From: JAJEAD01 sp965221555
Lineage (GTDB): Bacteria > Pseudomonadota > Gammaproteobacteria > HK1
Assembly: GCA_965221555.1 (NCBI GenBank)
Contig: OZ244895.1
Span: 1,054,001-1,118,000, forward strand
Direction: 5' to 3'
Length of the DNA stretch: 64,000 nt
Shown here: positions 51,842 through 61,887 of the stretch, in pieces
Layout of the letters: each line of letters opens with the position of its first letter
Position numbering within the stretch: the stretch's first letter is position 1
Notes under the pieces: generated by a model
Database searches by the model: none
Seen by the model: only the letters and a program-made list of their open reading frames with translations
What the model was told of the DNA's origin: nothing
Translations under genes and position numbers: made by a program

Positions 51842-53185
51842 CTATATGCCGTAGGCATCGCGCAGCAGGCTCAGCGGGTGTTCGACGCTTCGCCCCCCGC
51901 TCGCATGGGCAATGTGGGCGCCAGCCATTGGACAGTCGCTGGTGAGGCGATCGGGCGCTTGTTGCTCCACCTGTCGCGCGATGGGACGCACGATTCTCAT
52001 GGATGCGGCTCTCGTCTCCGCCTTGACCGCGTAGGTGCCATCGTGGCCCGAGCAACGTTCGATGGTCTGGATTTCGGTTCCGGGGACGAGGGAGAGCACG
52101 TCCCTGGTGCGCGGTCCGATGCGTTGCACCCGCTGATGACAGGCCACATGGTAGGCGACGCGGCCCAGCGGACGGTGGAAGTCGGTTCGCAGCAGTCCCG
52201 CCCGGTGCCGGTGGGCGAGATACTCGAAGGGATCGAACATCGCCTTGCCCACCTTCGAGACCAGGCTGTCGTCGGGAAACATCAACGGAAGCTCCTGCTT
52301 GAACATGAGCACGCAGGAGGGGATGAGAGCGACGAGGTCCCACCCTTCGTCCACCAGCCGGGCGAGCGCGGGCACGTTCTCGTCCTTCGCGCGCTCCACC
52401 GCCTCGAGGTCTCCGAGATCGAGCTTCGGCATGCCGCAACAGCGTTCGCTCGAAGGCAGGGTTACTGCGATGTGATTGTGTTCGAAGACGCGCACCAGGT
52501 CTTCGCCGACCTGCGGCGCGTTGAAGTTGATGTAGCAGGTGGCGAAGAGGGCCACCTTCCCGCGGGTAGGCCCGGCCGGGCGGGCGTCGTCCACGGGGTC
52601 GTGGCGTCCGTCGAGACGCGCGCGCAAGGTCGGGCGGTGGTAGCGCGGCAGGGGCGCTTCCGCGCTGATGCCCGCGCTCACTTCGAGCGCCCGGCGCAGG
52701 CCGGGGTTGCGGTTGGCCGCGTTGACCGCGTTGACCACCACCGGCAGAGAAGCGAAACGCCCTACCCGATCGGTATCGGTGATGATCTTGTCGCGCACTT
52801 TGGCGCGCCCCTGGCGGTAGCCCGTCGCCTTGGCGCGCAACATCAGGTGCGGAAAGTCCACGTTCCATTCGTGGGGTGGAACGTAGGGACACTTGGTCAG
52901 GTAGCACAGATCGCAGAGGTAGCAGTGTTCCACCACCTTCCAGTAGTCCCGCTTGTCGACGCCGTCCACTTCCATCGACTCCGATTCGTCGATGAGGTCG
53001 AAGAGGGTCGGAAAGGAACGGCAGAGATTTACGCAGCGCCGACAGCCGTGGCAGATGTCGAACACCCGTTCGAGCTCGCCGAACAGGGACTGTTCGTCAT
53101 GGAAGGCGTCGCTCTTCCAGTCGATGGGGTGGCGGGTAGGGGCCTCCAGGCTGCCTTCCCGGACTTCGGGGCGCGGCGGACTCAT
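51842..53185 (-). CDS. Fe-S oxidoreductase, GlpC/HdrD-like (CCG domains)
   Basis: Protein of 447 residues. Two 4Fe-4S motifs near the N-terminus: CHGCRRCVNLC and CYLCDLCYLTKCP. Two CCG-type domains follow: CCG is seen in SSERCCGMPKLD, while the second has CSG in IERCSGHDGTY. The layout resembles GlpC, HdrD and electron-transfer oxidoreductases. No signal or membrane segment. The start MSPPRPEVREG is the first conserved-looking ATG; the frame continues 57 codons upstream without support. First gene of the operon with the dehydrogenase and DUF3501. Confidence 0.88.
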   Translation of the reverse strand: MSPPRPEVREGSLEAPTRHPIDWKSDAFHDEQSLFGELERVFDICHGCRRCVNLCRSFPTLFDLIDESESMEVDGVDKRDYWKVVEHCYLCDLCYLTKCPYVPPHEWNVDFPHLMLRAKATGYRQGRAKVRDKIITDTDRVGRFASLPVVVNAVNAANRNPGLRRALEVSAGISAEAPLPRYHRPTLRARLDGRHDPVDDARPAGPTRGKVALFATCYINFNAPQVGEDLVRVFEHNHIAVTLPSSERCCGMPKLDLGDLEAVERAKDENVPALARLVDEGWDLVALIPSCVLMFKQELPLMFPDDSLVSKVGKAMFDPFEYLAHRHRAGLLRTDFHRPLGRVAYHVACHQRVQRIGPRTRDVLSLVPGTEIQTIERCSGHDGTYAVKAETRAASMRIVRPIARQVEQQAPDRLTSDCPMAGAHIAHASGGRSVEHPLSLLRDAYGI

Positions 53186-53345
53186 CTTGGTTCTCCGTTC
53201 AAGGGGCGGTGGCGAAACCCGGCGGACACGAGCGTCATCCAGCCCGCGGGAAGCGTCAAGCATACTCGCGTCGTACCGGGGAAACGCACCCTGAGCTTCA
53301 ACATCGGGTCGCGAGGCCGTGGTTCCAAGCCCGGGCGCCTGGGCG

Positions 53346-53405
53346 CGATGTTTCACCGACGTTCATCACGAGGGCGCCAGAGTGTACCGGTAGCGGGCCG
53401 CACCC
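53346..53405 (-). repeat. Dispersed repeat copy N, end fragment
   Basis: About 60 bases matching one terminus: GCGATGTTTCACCGACGTTC, ATCACGAGGGCGCCAGA, and TAGCGGGCCGCACC. The other end is missing. The rest of this 440-base space contains only a small inverted repeat (TAAGGGA at 53525 and TCCCTTA at 53541). Confidence 0.6.
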
Positions 53406-53626
53406 AATTCAAGAAGATGTGTAGCGTATAACCGCTCTGACGTTGAAGCGCCCCAGGGGAGTGCGGTGTGCAAGCGCGACAACACTGGCGCTCGTTCGCC
53501 GAGGACTTGGCAACCCATGATGGCTAAGGGATAGCCACAGTCCCTTAAGCACAAGCCCCAGCTACCGTGTGCCCCGGAAGCGCCCCAATATTGCCTTGCG
53601 TGAAACGCAACCTGGAGGCAATTGCG

Positions 53627-54202
53627 ATGTGGTACATGCTGCTGGAACCCAAGCTTGGAGTCTACTCGAACCTGCTCCCCCGGAGCTCCGCGTCGGGCTT
53701 CGTCACTGTACGAAAGGCTTCGGCTTCGCGGTGGGCGATTGGCTCCCTCGTTGTTTCGATCTGGGAGAACTTCAGCTTCCGCCGGCTTCGCCGCCGGACG
53801 ATCAAGGAGTTCGCCAGTCTCGACGATCGGTTGCTGCACGATATCGGCCTCGAGCGCGGCCGGATCCCGGAAACGGTAGACGCCATGCTCCGGCGCCAGC
53901 CGGACCCGGCGTTCCCCGTGTCGTGGATCGGTCCCGAGTCGGAAAACACCGGCGACTCCTTCCCTGTTCGCGTCTTCAAGACCCTGGCCAAGGCGTGGGT
54001 GCGTCGGCGGGCCATCAACCAGCTCGCCCGGCTCGACAACCGCTTGCTGCGCGACATCGGCCTCGATCGCGATCAGATACCGGCCGCGGTGGACGCGATG
54101 CTCGACCGCAAGCCCGCCACTGGGGGTAGCGCGACCGTGCACTACCTCTTCGAGTCAGAAGAAGCGGTTCGCGAGGAGCATCCGACCCGGGCTGCCGCCT
54201 GA
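53627..54202 (+). CDS. Protein with two DUF1127 domains
   Basis: Protein of 191 residues. Two DUF1127 motifs: TIKEFASLDDRLLHDIGLERGRIP and AINQLARLDNRLLRDIGLDRDQIP, each preceded by an Arg-rich stretch (RRLRRR, WVRRRA). Usual members have one domain in about 50-70 residues and are linked to stress or RNA-binding regulation. The two units (about residues 46-95 and 120-170) look like an internal duplication. The ATG follows GGAGG at good distance. A strong terminator follows. Confidence 0.85.
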   Translation: MWYMLLEPKLGVYSNLLPRSSASGFVTVRKASASRWAIGSLVVSIWENFSFRRLRRRTIKEFASLDDRLLHDIGLERGRIPETVDAMLRRQPDPAFPVSWIGPESENTGDSFPVRVFKTLAKAWVRRRAINQLARLDNRLLRDIGLDRDQIPAAVDAMLDRKPATGGSATVHYLFESEEAVREEHPTRAAA

Positions 54203-54234
54203 GTTCGACGCGGACCGGCCTCCCGTGCCGCAAG

Positions 54235-54266
54235 AAAGCCCCGGCATCCGCCGGGGCTTTTTTTCT
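54235..54266 (+). terminator. Rho-independent terminator after DUF1127 gene
   Basis: Stem AAAGCCCCGGC with GCCGGGGCTTT around a 4-base loop, then a T-run. It is the clearest intrinsic terminator in the window and closes the DUF1127 transcript. Confidence 0.93.
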
Positions 54267-54417
54267 TCTGGAACTTGACTTGTCGAAGCGCTTGCTTCCC
54301 GTCGTACTTGCCGAGGAGCGCCACGAGGTCGCTACGCCTGCGGCTCGATTGCCGGCGCCACCGTGGTCTGCTCGACCTCGGGCGCCACGCGGTACGTAAG
54401 GCTCAACTTGGAGCGGG

Positions 54418-55455
54418 TTAACGGCGTCTCCGGCGCGAGCCGCGTCGCCGGCCTACCGCCACGGTGTTCGCGTGCAGCTTGCCTTCGAGCTGCGCGCGGC
54501 CCCCGGGGGTGATTTCACCGAGCGTCGCGGCGACTTCGTCTCCGCTGGGCCGGGCGTTGCCGGCGTGCCGGGCGAGAGCATCGTGCATGGCCCGGAGGTG
54601 TTCGAAGGTGGTACCGCAACAGCCGCCGATGATGCGCGCCCCCGCATCGTAGGCGAGCCGGGCGTACTTCGCCATCAGCTCGGGCGTGCCCCCGTACTCG
54701 ATGACACCGTCGACGTATTCGGGAATCCCGCAGTTGCCCTTGGCGACGATGATGTCGGTGCCGCGAGCGGCGGCGGCGAGGTTCAGCACCCCTACCACAG
54801 TCTCCGCCGGTCCCAGACCACAGTTGGCTCCGAAGGCATGCGGCGCGGGAGTCATGGTGCGACACAGAGTGGCGAATTCCGAAGGGGAGAGTCCCATCAT
54901 GGTGCTGCCGTTGGTGTCGAAGCTCAGCGTGCACACCACCGGCAGATCGGTGACGTACGCGCCGTTGAGCGCCGCCTCCACCTCCTCGCGGGACGACAGC
55001 GTCTCGATCCAGAGCAGGTCGGCGCCTCCCTCGGCAAGCGCACGGGCTTGGACGGCGAAGACCGCGCTGCATTTCTCGACCGTCAGGTCGCCGAGTGGCG
55101 CGAAGAGTTCGCCGGTGGGACCCATTGAGCCGGCGACGACGACGGGGCGATCGCTCTCGTCCGCGACCCGCCGGGCGATACGGGCGGCGTGCACATTGAG
55201 CTCGGTGACCCGGTCCTGGCTTCCGTGCAGCGCCAGACGGTGCCGGTTCCCGCCGAAGCTGTTGGTGAGGATTATGTCCGCTCCGGCCGCTACGAATTCC
55301 CGGTGCAGGTGCTCGATCCGTTCCGGGTGCTCGACGTTCCATGGCTCCGGCGCGTCGCCCGAGACCAGACCTGCTTCGATGAGATTGGTCCCGGTCGCCC
55401 CGTCCGCAAGCAGCCAGGAGCGGGTGGACAGGAGACGCTCGAGGATGTTGGACAC
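54418..55455 (-). CDS. Homocysteine S-methyltransferase family protein (betaine/homocysteine type)
   Basis: Protein of 345 residues. Zinc-binding Cys are in GANCGLGP and GGCCGTT near residue 280. WLLADGATGTNL and TNSFGGNRHRL are typical of MetH-N/BHMT-like enzymes. It likely makes methionine with betaine or another methyl donor. It lies 19 bases after phoU on the same strand, which is unusual, and could share the pst transcript. The tail is Arg-rich (GRRRGSRRRRR). Betaine as donor is inferred from the transporter in this window. Confidence 0.85.
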   Translation of the reverse strand: MSNILERLLSTRSWLLADGATGTNLIEAGLVSGDAPEPWNVEHPERIEHLHREFVAAGADIILTNSFGGNRHRLALHGSQDRVTELNVHAARIARRVADESDRPVVVAGSMGPTGELFAPLGDLTVEKCSAVFAVQARALAEGGADLLWIETLSSREEVEAALNGAYVTDLPVVCTLSFDTNGSTMMGLSPSEFATLCRTMTPAPHAFGANCGLGPAETVVGVLNLAAAARGTDIIVAKGNCGIPEYVDGVIEYGGTPELMAKYARLAYDAGARIIGGCCGTTFEHLRAMHDALARHAGNARPSGDEVAATLGEITPGGRAQLEGKLHANTVAVGRRRGSRRRRR

Positions 55456-55474
55456 CGGCGGAACCGGACGCGCT

Positions 55475-56203
55475 TCAGGACTCGTCCAGGAGATCCTTGT
55501 CCAGGGATTCCGGGCTCACGTGCCGTACGTCCTTGCCCTTGACCAGGTAGATGACGCATTCCGCAATGTCTTTGGAGCGGTCGCCGATCCGTTCCAGGGA
55601 CTTCAGGATGAAGGTTGCGTTTATGGTGTGGCCGACGTTGCGCGCATCCTCCATGATGTAGGTGGCAAGTCGGCGCAGGCCGGCCTGGAACTCGCTGTCG
55701 AGATCCGCATCGCGCCGGGCGGTCTCGATCGCCTTGTCGACGTCCAGTCGGGCAAGGGAGTCGAGTGCGTCGCGCAGCATGCCGACTGCGAGCCGCGACA
55801 TCGAATGGGTGTCCCGCAACAGCTTGTGGCTCGGCGCGGTACCCGATCCGCCGTACAAGTGAATGGTCATGCGGGCGATCGACTCCGCCTCGTCGCCGAT
55901 CTTCTCCAGATCACCCACTACCCGTCCGAGCGACATGACCATGCGCAGATCCCGCCCCATCGGCTGTCGGAGAGCGAGCAGATTGATCGCCTGTTCGTCG
56001 GCCTGAACTTCAAGGAAATTGACCACATGATCGCGGGCGATCACGCTGCGCGCCGCTTCCACATCCTCGTGACGCAGGGCCTTCATCGCGTTCTGGATCT
56101 GTTCTTCCACCAAGCCGCCCATGCGGAACACGACCTCGTTCAGGCCCGAGAGCTCCTGATCGAAGCGCTTGACGGTGTGCTCGTCGCTCTGCCGCTGGTT
56201 CAT
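55475..56203 (-). CDS. phoU: Phosphate signalling protein PhoU
   Basis: Protein of 242 residues of two three-helix bundles. Metal-binding repeats read GDLEKIGDEAESIA and KSLERIGDRSKDIAE. It links the Pst transporter with PhoR to repress the Pho regulon when phosphate is high. It is last before the methyltransferase, 22 bases after pstB. Confidence 0.95.
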   Translation of the reverse strand: MNQRQSDEHTVKRFDQELSGLNEVVFRMGGLVEEQIQNAMKALRHEDVEAARSVIARDHVVNFLEVQADEQAINLLALRQPMGRDLRMVMSLGRVVGDLEKIGDEAESIARMTIHLYGGSGTAPSHKLLRDTHSMSRLAVGMLRDALDSLARLDVDKAIETARRDADLDSEFQAGLRRLATYIMEDARNVGHTINATFILKSLERIGDRSKDIAECVIYLVKGKDVRHVSPESLDKDLLDES

Positions 56204-56225
56204 CGCGTTCGTTTCCGTGAACTCC

Positions 56226-57131
<906 letters not shown>

Positions 57132-57154
57132 GCCCATTATCTCCGGGTTCTGGT

Positions 57155-57441
57155 CCGCAAGTTTCACCGATTTCTCAACTGGCGGATGCCAACATGCTTG
57201 CTGCTGCGGGCCGAACTGCGTCGCGCCGCGACGACTTCGTGTCGGCTACCTGCTTTGTTCCGCTGTCCTTGGGCGTTGCTTTCCGGCCGGGCAAGCCACC
57301 CATGGCTTGCCCGCTCGCCGGTCTGCTCGCTCCGCTGGTGCTTCGCCAGTTTACGGCTCGCCCTTGCGCGTCTTTCGGTCCGTGCGTCCAGCCATGACGA
57401 CACCTTGGCGCTTTTGTAACGAAAGTCGGTGAAATCTGCGG
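57155..57441 (+). repeat. Dispersed repeat copy F, long form, inside pst operon
   Basis: Complete long variant of 287 bases between pstA and pstB. Tips TCCGCAAGTTTCACCGAT and GTCGGTGAAATCTGCGGA. Internal long-form segment present (CCTTGGGCGTTGCTTTCCGG, GGCTTGCCCGCTCGCCGG). No matching flanking 4-mers. Confidence 0.9.
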
Positions 57442-57535
57442 ACTCAAGGGCCTGGGATCGCAGGCGCGGCGATCAGATGTGGTTGGCATCTTCATCGTTC
57501 CGGCTCTGGCGGCAGACTCGAGGTGTGGTGCTGGT

Positions 57536-58843
57536 TCACCACCGTCGCTCGAACTTCTTGCGCAGCCAGACCGCGAAGGAGTTCATCGCGATCAGGAAAG
57601 CCAGCAACACCATGATTGCGGCCGAGGTTCTTTCCACGAAAGCCCGTTCCGGGCTGTCCGCCCACAGGAATATCTGTACCGGCATCGCGGTGGCGGGATC
57701 CAGCGGTCCCGCTGGAATGTCCACGATGAAGGCCACCATGCCGATCATCAACAACGGAGCCGACTCCCCCAGGGCTTGTGCCATGCCGATGATGGTGCCC
57801 GTCAGCATGCCAGGCAGGGCGAGCGGCAGCACGTGGTGAAAGATCATCTGCATTCTGGATGCGCCCATGCCGAGCGCGGCCTCCCGGATCGAAGGCGGAA
57901 CCGACTTAAGCGCGGCACGGCTCGCGATGATGATGGTCGGCAGGGTCATGAGCGTCAGGATCAGGCCTCCCACCAGCGGCGCGGAACGGGGCAGGCCGAA
58001 GAAATTGAGGAATACCGCGAGGCCGAGCAGCCCGAAGACGATCGAAGGCACCGCGGCGAGGTTGCTGATATTGACTTCGACGAGGTCCGTCCAGCGATTC
58101 CGGGGCGCGAACTCTTCCAGATACAGGGCGGCGGCGACTCCGATGGGAAAGGACAGCGCGAGGGTTATGCAGAGGGCGAAGAAGGATCCGACCACCGCCC
58201 CCCCGATGCCCGCGAGCTCCGGTTCGCGCGAATCGCCAGCGGTGAAGAATGTCTTGTTGAAGCGCTTTTCTATTCGGCCGAGCTCCGCCAGACGGTCCAC
58301 CCACGAGATCTGATCGTCGTCGACCCGGCGCTCGTCTTCGGGCAGGCTACGGTCGATATGGCCCTTCATGAGCATGTCGATGTCGTCGTCCGCCGGTACC
58401 CATACCGATATCGTCGTCCCGACGAGTCCGGGGTCCGCGAGAACCATCTCGCGAACCTGGTAGGCGGCGCCGGTGCTGACCATGGCGTTGAGCTTGCGCC
58501 GGTCACGGCGCTTCTTCACTTCGGGGAACAGGGCGCGGATCGATTGCTTTACCGCGCCCTGGTAGTTGGCGGCGCTCAAGGCATCGGTGTCGCGGTTGTT
58601 GCCGAGGTCGAGCACCGCCGGGTCCAGCGCCACGTCGAGCTGGATGAAGGTCTGGGCGAAAGCGGTGTAGCCGCGGCCGCAGATGCTCACGAAGAGCGTG
58701 GCGAGAAAGACGAGCGCGAGTGCCACCGCGACGACCCCGTAGATCCGGAATCGACGTTCCGCCGCGTGGCGCCGGGCGAGCCGGGCGGTGGCCGCGGGGG
58801 CGAGGTGTACCGAGCGCTTCGCGTCCTCAGTCGTACTGCTCAC
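57536..58843 (-). CDS. pstA: Phosphate ABC transporter permease PstA
   Basis: Membrane protein of 435 residues. An N-terminal basic segment, one helix (VVAVALALVFLATLFV), a periplasmic domain of about 160 residues, then five or six helices with the EAALGMGASRMQMIFHHVLP coupling loop. The periplasmic insertion makes it longer than E. coli PstA, as in related proteobacteria. It overlaps pstC by 17 bases. Confidence 0.95.
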   Translation of the reverse strand: MSSTTEDAKRSVHLAPAATARLARRHAAERRFRIYGVVAVALALVFLATLFVSICGRGYTAFAQTFIQLDVALDPAVLDLGNNRDTDALSAANYQGAVKQSIRALFPEVKKRRDRRKLNAMVSTGAAYQVREMVLADPGLVGTTISVWVPADDDIDMLMKGHIDRSLPEDERRVDDDQISWVDRLAELGRIEKRFNKTFFTAGDSREPELAGIGGAVVGSFFALCITLALSFPIGVAAALYLEEFAPRNRWTDLVEVNISNLAAVPSIVFGLLGLAVFLNFFGLPRSAPLVGGLILTLMTLPTIIIASRAALKSVPPSIREAALGMGASRMQMIFHHVLPLALPGMLTGTIIGMAQALGESAPLLMIGMVAFIVDIPAGPLDPATAMPVQIFLWADSPERAFVERTSAAIMVLLAFLIAMNSFAVWLRKKFERRW

Positions 58844-60215
58844 GGTACTTCCTCACTACATGCAGAGCGATTACGTTGAGGCACAGGGTCACCACGAAAA
58901 GCGCAAGGCCGAGCGCAAAGGCGGCGAGGGTCTTGGGACTGTCGAACTCCTGATCGCCGACGAGCAGCGTGACGATCTGGACGGTGACCGTGGAAACCGA
59001 GTCCAGCGGATTGGCGGTGAGTCTGGCGGCCAACCCCGCCGCCATCACCACGATCATCGTCTCCCCGATCGCGCGGGAGACCGCGAGCAGCAGGCCCCCC
59101 ACGATGCCCGGCAGCGCCGCCGGCAGCACAACCTGCCGGATGGTCTCGGACTTCGTCGCGCCGAGTCCGTAGGAGCCCTCGCGCAGAGACTGGGGCACGG
59201 CGTTGATGACGTCGTCGGAGAGAGACGAGATGAAGGGAATGAGCATCAGCCCCATGACGAAGCCGGCGGCGAGCGCGCTCTCCGAAGAGACCCCCAGGCC
59301 CAGCGACTCTCCCGTATCGCGGATGATCGGCGCCACGGTGAGGGCCGCGAAAAAGCCGTAGACCACGGTGGGGATGCCGGCAAGGATTTCGAGAAGGGGC
59401 TTGGCGAAGGCACGGACCCGGGGCTCCGCGTACTCTGCGAGGTAGATGGCGGCGAAGAGGCCGATGGGGGCGGCGATAGCCATCGCGATCGCGGATATGA
59501 GCAGGGTGCCGGCGAAGAGAGGCACCGCGCCGAAGGCCGCCGAGGAGCCGACCTGGTCCTCCCGGATTGCGGTTTGCGGGCTCCACTCCAGTCCGAACAT
59601 GAAGGCCGAGAGAGGTACGTGCCCGAAGAAGCGCACCGCCTCGAAGAGCACCGAAAGCACGATGCCGATGGTGGTGAAGATCGCCACCAGCGAGCTGATG
59701 ACGAGGAAGGCCATGATCGCGCGCTCGACGTGATTGCGGGCGCGAAGCTCCGGCCGAATCAGGCGCCAGCCGTTGCCCACCCCGGCCACCGCAAGGGAGA
59801 TGATGACCACCGCAAGCGCCGCTCGGCTGATGTTCTGGAGCCTGGCGTAGCGTTCCGCCGCGCCCGTCATGGCGGAGTCCAACTCTGTCGCGACGATGTT
59901 TCCGACGACGAAGTTCCTGATGTCGTTCAGCAGCAGGCCGAGCCGCGCTTCGGGAAGGTCTCGCAGCTCCGGCGGCAGCTCGGAAACCACCAGCCAGGTG
60001 ATGATGCTGCTCTCGAAACTGACCCAGAGGCCGAGCACGATGAGGGCGGGTCCTGCGCACCACAGTGCGGTCAGCGTGCCGTAGTAGCTCGGCAGCGAGT
60101 GGAGCTTGCGAACGCTTCCCGCCCGGGCGGCTACGCCGAGCGAGCGGCGTCGCCCGAGGTGGAAGGCGAACGCGGTGAGCGCGAGAACGACGATGATGAT
60201 CGTCAGCGCGGACAT
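58827..60215 (-). CDS. pstC: Phosphate ABC transporter permease PstC
   Basis: Membrane protein of 462 residues; longer than E. coli PstC with an N-terminal module of about 180 residues (a helix, then FESSIITWLVVSE and others). The core has the coupling loop EGSYGLGATKSETIRQVVLP and the ISSLSDDVINAVPQSL segment. MSALTIIIVVLALTAFAF is the natural start; an earlier ATG lies inside repeat L. pstA overlaps its end. Confidence 0.93.
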   Translation of the reverse strand: MSALTIIIVVLALTAFAFHLGRRRSLGVAARAGSVRKLHSLPSYYGTLTALWCAGPALIVLGLWVSFESSIITWLVVSELPPELRDLPEARLGLLLNDIRNFVVGNIVATELDSAMTGAAERYARLQNISRAALAVVIISLAVAGVGNGWRLIRPELRARNHVERAIMAFLVISSLVAIFTTIGIVLSVLFEAVRFFGHVPLSAFMFGLEWSPQTAIREDQVGSSAAFGAVPLFAGTLLISAIAMAIAAPIGLFAAIYLAEYAEPRVRAFAKPLLEILAGIPTVVYGFFAALTVAPIIRDTGESLGLGVSSESALAAGFVMGLMLIPFISSLSDDVINAVPQSLREGSYGLGATKSETIRQVVLPAALPGIVGGLLLAVSRAIGETMIVVMAAGLAARLTANPLDSVSTVTVQIVTLLVGDQEFDSPKTLAAFALGLALFVVTLCLNVIALHVVRKYREQYD

Positions 60216-60225
60216 GGGGACCCAA

Positions 60226-60405
60226 CCCGCATGATTCACCGATTAGCGGCTGCGGACACGCATCTGCCGGCATGGACGGGTTGAACGCGAGTCAGAGCCT
60301 TCGGCGGAGTGTCAATGCACGCCTGCGCATCCCGACTCGTGGACGTCCTTGCCCCTGCCGGCATCTGCGCGCCCTTGGGTCTCGCGAATCGGTGAAGTGT
60401 TGCGG
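60226..60405 (+). repeat. Dispersed ~180-bp repeat, copy L, diverged interior
   Basis: 180 bases with family tips (CCCGCATGATTCACCGAT and AATCGGTGAAGTGTTGCGG) but a much diverged interior: only GCGGACACGCATC and GCATCTGCGCGCCC keep family resemblance. It sits between pstS and pstC. Confidence 0.75.
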
Positions 60406-60491
60406 TCAATTCCGTGCGGAGCGTAAAGACACGGGGAGGACGATCTCTTCGGACCGCCCTCCCCGCGAAAGCAAGCTGTGTTTGCGCGCTG

Positions 60492-61544
60492 TCAATACGT
60501 TTGGAGCGCCAGGTTCTTCTTGCCCATGATGTCGTTGCGGAACTGCGTGCGCAGTGCACTTTGCATCGGGATGAGGCCCTTGTCGGCCAGGTAGCCGTCG
60601 GGTCCCCACGCCTTCTCGGACGAGAACTCAGTCAGGAACTCCTCGATCCCCGGCACGCTGCCGATGTGGGCTTTCTTGACGTAGAAGTAGAGGCCGCGCG
60701 ATACGGGATAGGATCCATCGGAGATGTTCTCGAACTCCGGCTCTGTGCCGTTGACGATCGAGCCCTGGAGCTTGTCGGCGTTCTGGTCGAGGAAGCTGAA
60801 GCCGAATATGCCGAAGGCGTTCGGGTTCGCGTCGAGCTTCTGCACGATCAGGTTGTCGTTCTCGCCCGCCTCGATGAAGGCCCCGTCTTCGCGGACGGTG
60901 TGGCAGATCGACTGGTAGCGCTTCTTGTCGTCTTTCTTGATTGCCTTGATCCAGTCGAAGGTCTTGCAGCCACCCTCCATGGCGAGCTCCACGAACGCGT
61001 CGCGGGTGCCGGAGGTGGGCGGCGGGCCCAGCACTTCGATCTTCACCGCCGGAAGGTCGGGACTGATGTCCGCCCAGGTCTGGGCGCTGTTCGTCACGAG
61101 GACCTCTTCCCCGTTTGCCGCCGGCACCTCGGCCGCAAGGGCGAGCCAGAGCTCCTTCAGGGATATCTCGAGGCGGTCGGATTTCCGCGAGTTTGCGAGC
61201 ACGATGCCGTCGTATCCGATCTTCACCTCGAGGATGTCGTGTACGCCGTTGCCGCCGCAGCGCTCGACCTCCGAGCTCTTGATGCGGCGAGAGGCGTTGG
61301 CGATGTCGGGATGCTCCACTCCGATGCCCTCGCAGAAGAGCTTCAGTCCACCGCCGGATCCCGTGGACTCGACCTTGGGAGTCTTGAACCCGGTAGTCTT
61401 GCCGAAGGTCTCGGCCACGACGGTGGCGAAGGGGTACACGGTAGAGGAGCCGACGATGCTGATGTAGTCGCGTGCGCTCTGCGCGTGGCTTGTGCCGGCG
61501 AGACAGGCGGCAACGAGGGCCGCCGATACCATGGCCTTACTCAT
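60492..61544 (-). CDS. pstS: Phosphate ABC transporter substrate-binding protein PstS
   Basis: Protein of 350 residues. Signal peptide MSKAMVSAALVAACLAGTSHAQ. Phosphate-binding segments are visible: SIVGSSTVYPF, ESTGSGGGLKLFCEG and LGPPPTSGTRDAF. It matches the PstS form found in many marine proteobacteria. It is expressed from a PHO-box promoter about 100 bases upstream and separated from pstC by repeat L. Confidence 0.95.
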   Translation of the reverse strand: MSKAMVSAALVAACLAGTSHAQSARDYISIVGSSTVYPFATVVAETFGKTTGFKTPKVESTGSGGGLKLFCEGIGVEHPDIANASRRIKSSEVERCGGNGVHDILEVKIGYDGIVLANSRKSDRLEISLKELWLALAAEVPAANGEEVLVTNSAQTWADISPDLPAVKIEVLGPPPTSGTRDAFVELAMEGGCKTFDWIKAIKKDDKKRYQSICHTVREDGAFIEAGENDNLIVQKLDANPNAFGIFGFSFLDQNADKLQGSIVNGTEPEFENISDGSYPVSRGLYFYVKKAHIGSVPGIEEFLTEFSSEKAWGPDGYLADKGLIPMQSALRTQFRNDIMGKKNLALQTY

Positions 61545-61646
61545 GGGGAAGCTTTCTCCGTCGGGTTGATGTCATGCGGTGATGGTTCGGGTGTGACGGC
61601 CGGCGGAGACAACGTTCGAGAAGGTCTGCCGGCGCACCCGGGGCGA

Positions 61647-61702
61647 TTTATACCGACGGAATGTGACAAGCTTGTCGCAAGCATGTTGCCGTCATGTGAC
61701 AG
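61647..61702 (-). promoter_or_regulatory. PHO-box promoter of pstS
   Basis: On the minus strand, four 7-base half-sites lie at strict 11-base spacing: CTGTCAC, CGGCAAC, TTGCGAC and TTGTCAC, each separated by 4 bases. This is the direct-repeat layout for PhoB dimers. A -10-like TATAAA lies 10 bases after the last half-site. The pstS start is about 100 bases downstream. Confidence 0.8.
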
Positions 61703-61771
61703 CCCAAGGGTGCGGGCTTCACCGGCGGTGGGTGGAGAGGGCGGTAGAGGTTTCGAGGCGTGGGCGTCACG

Positions 61772-61806
61772 CCTTCGTTACGAAAATCGGTGGAACATTG
61801 CGGTCA
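61772..61806 (+). repeat. Dispersed repeat copy M, end fragment
   Basis: About 35 bases of a right terminus: CTTCGTTACGAAAATCGGTG followed by GAACATTGCGG. The rest of the element is absent. It lies between pstS and phoB. Confidence 0.55.
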
Positions 61807-61887
61807 GGCAAGCGCCTTCCGGTAACCGGGATGTAACATCCGCGCGTTGCAATAACCCTCGACGCGTGGCTGCTCTGGCGAAACCTC

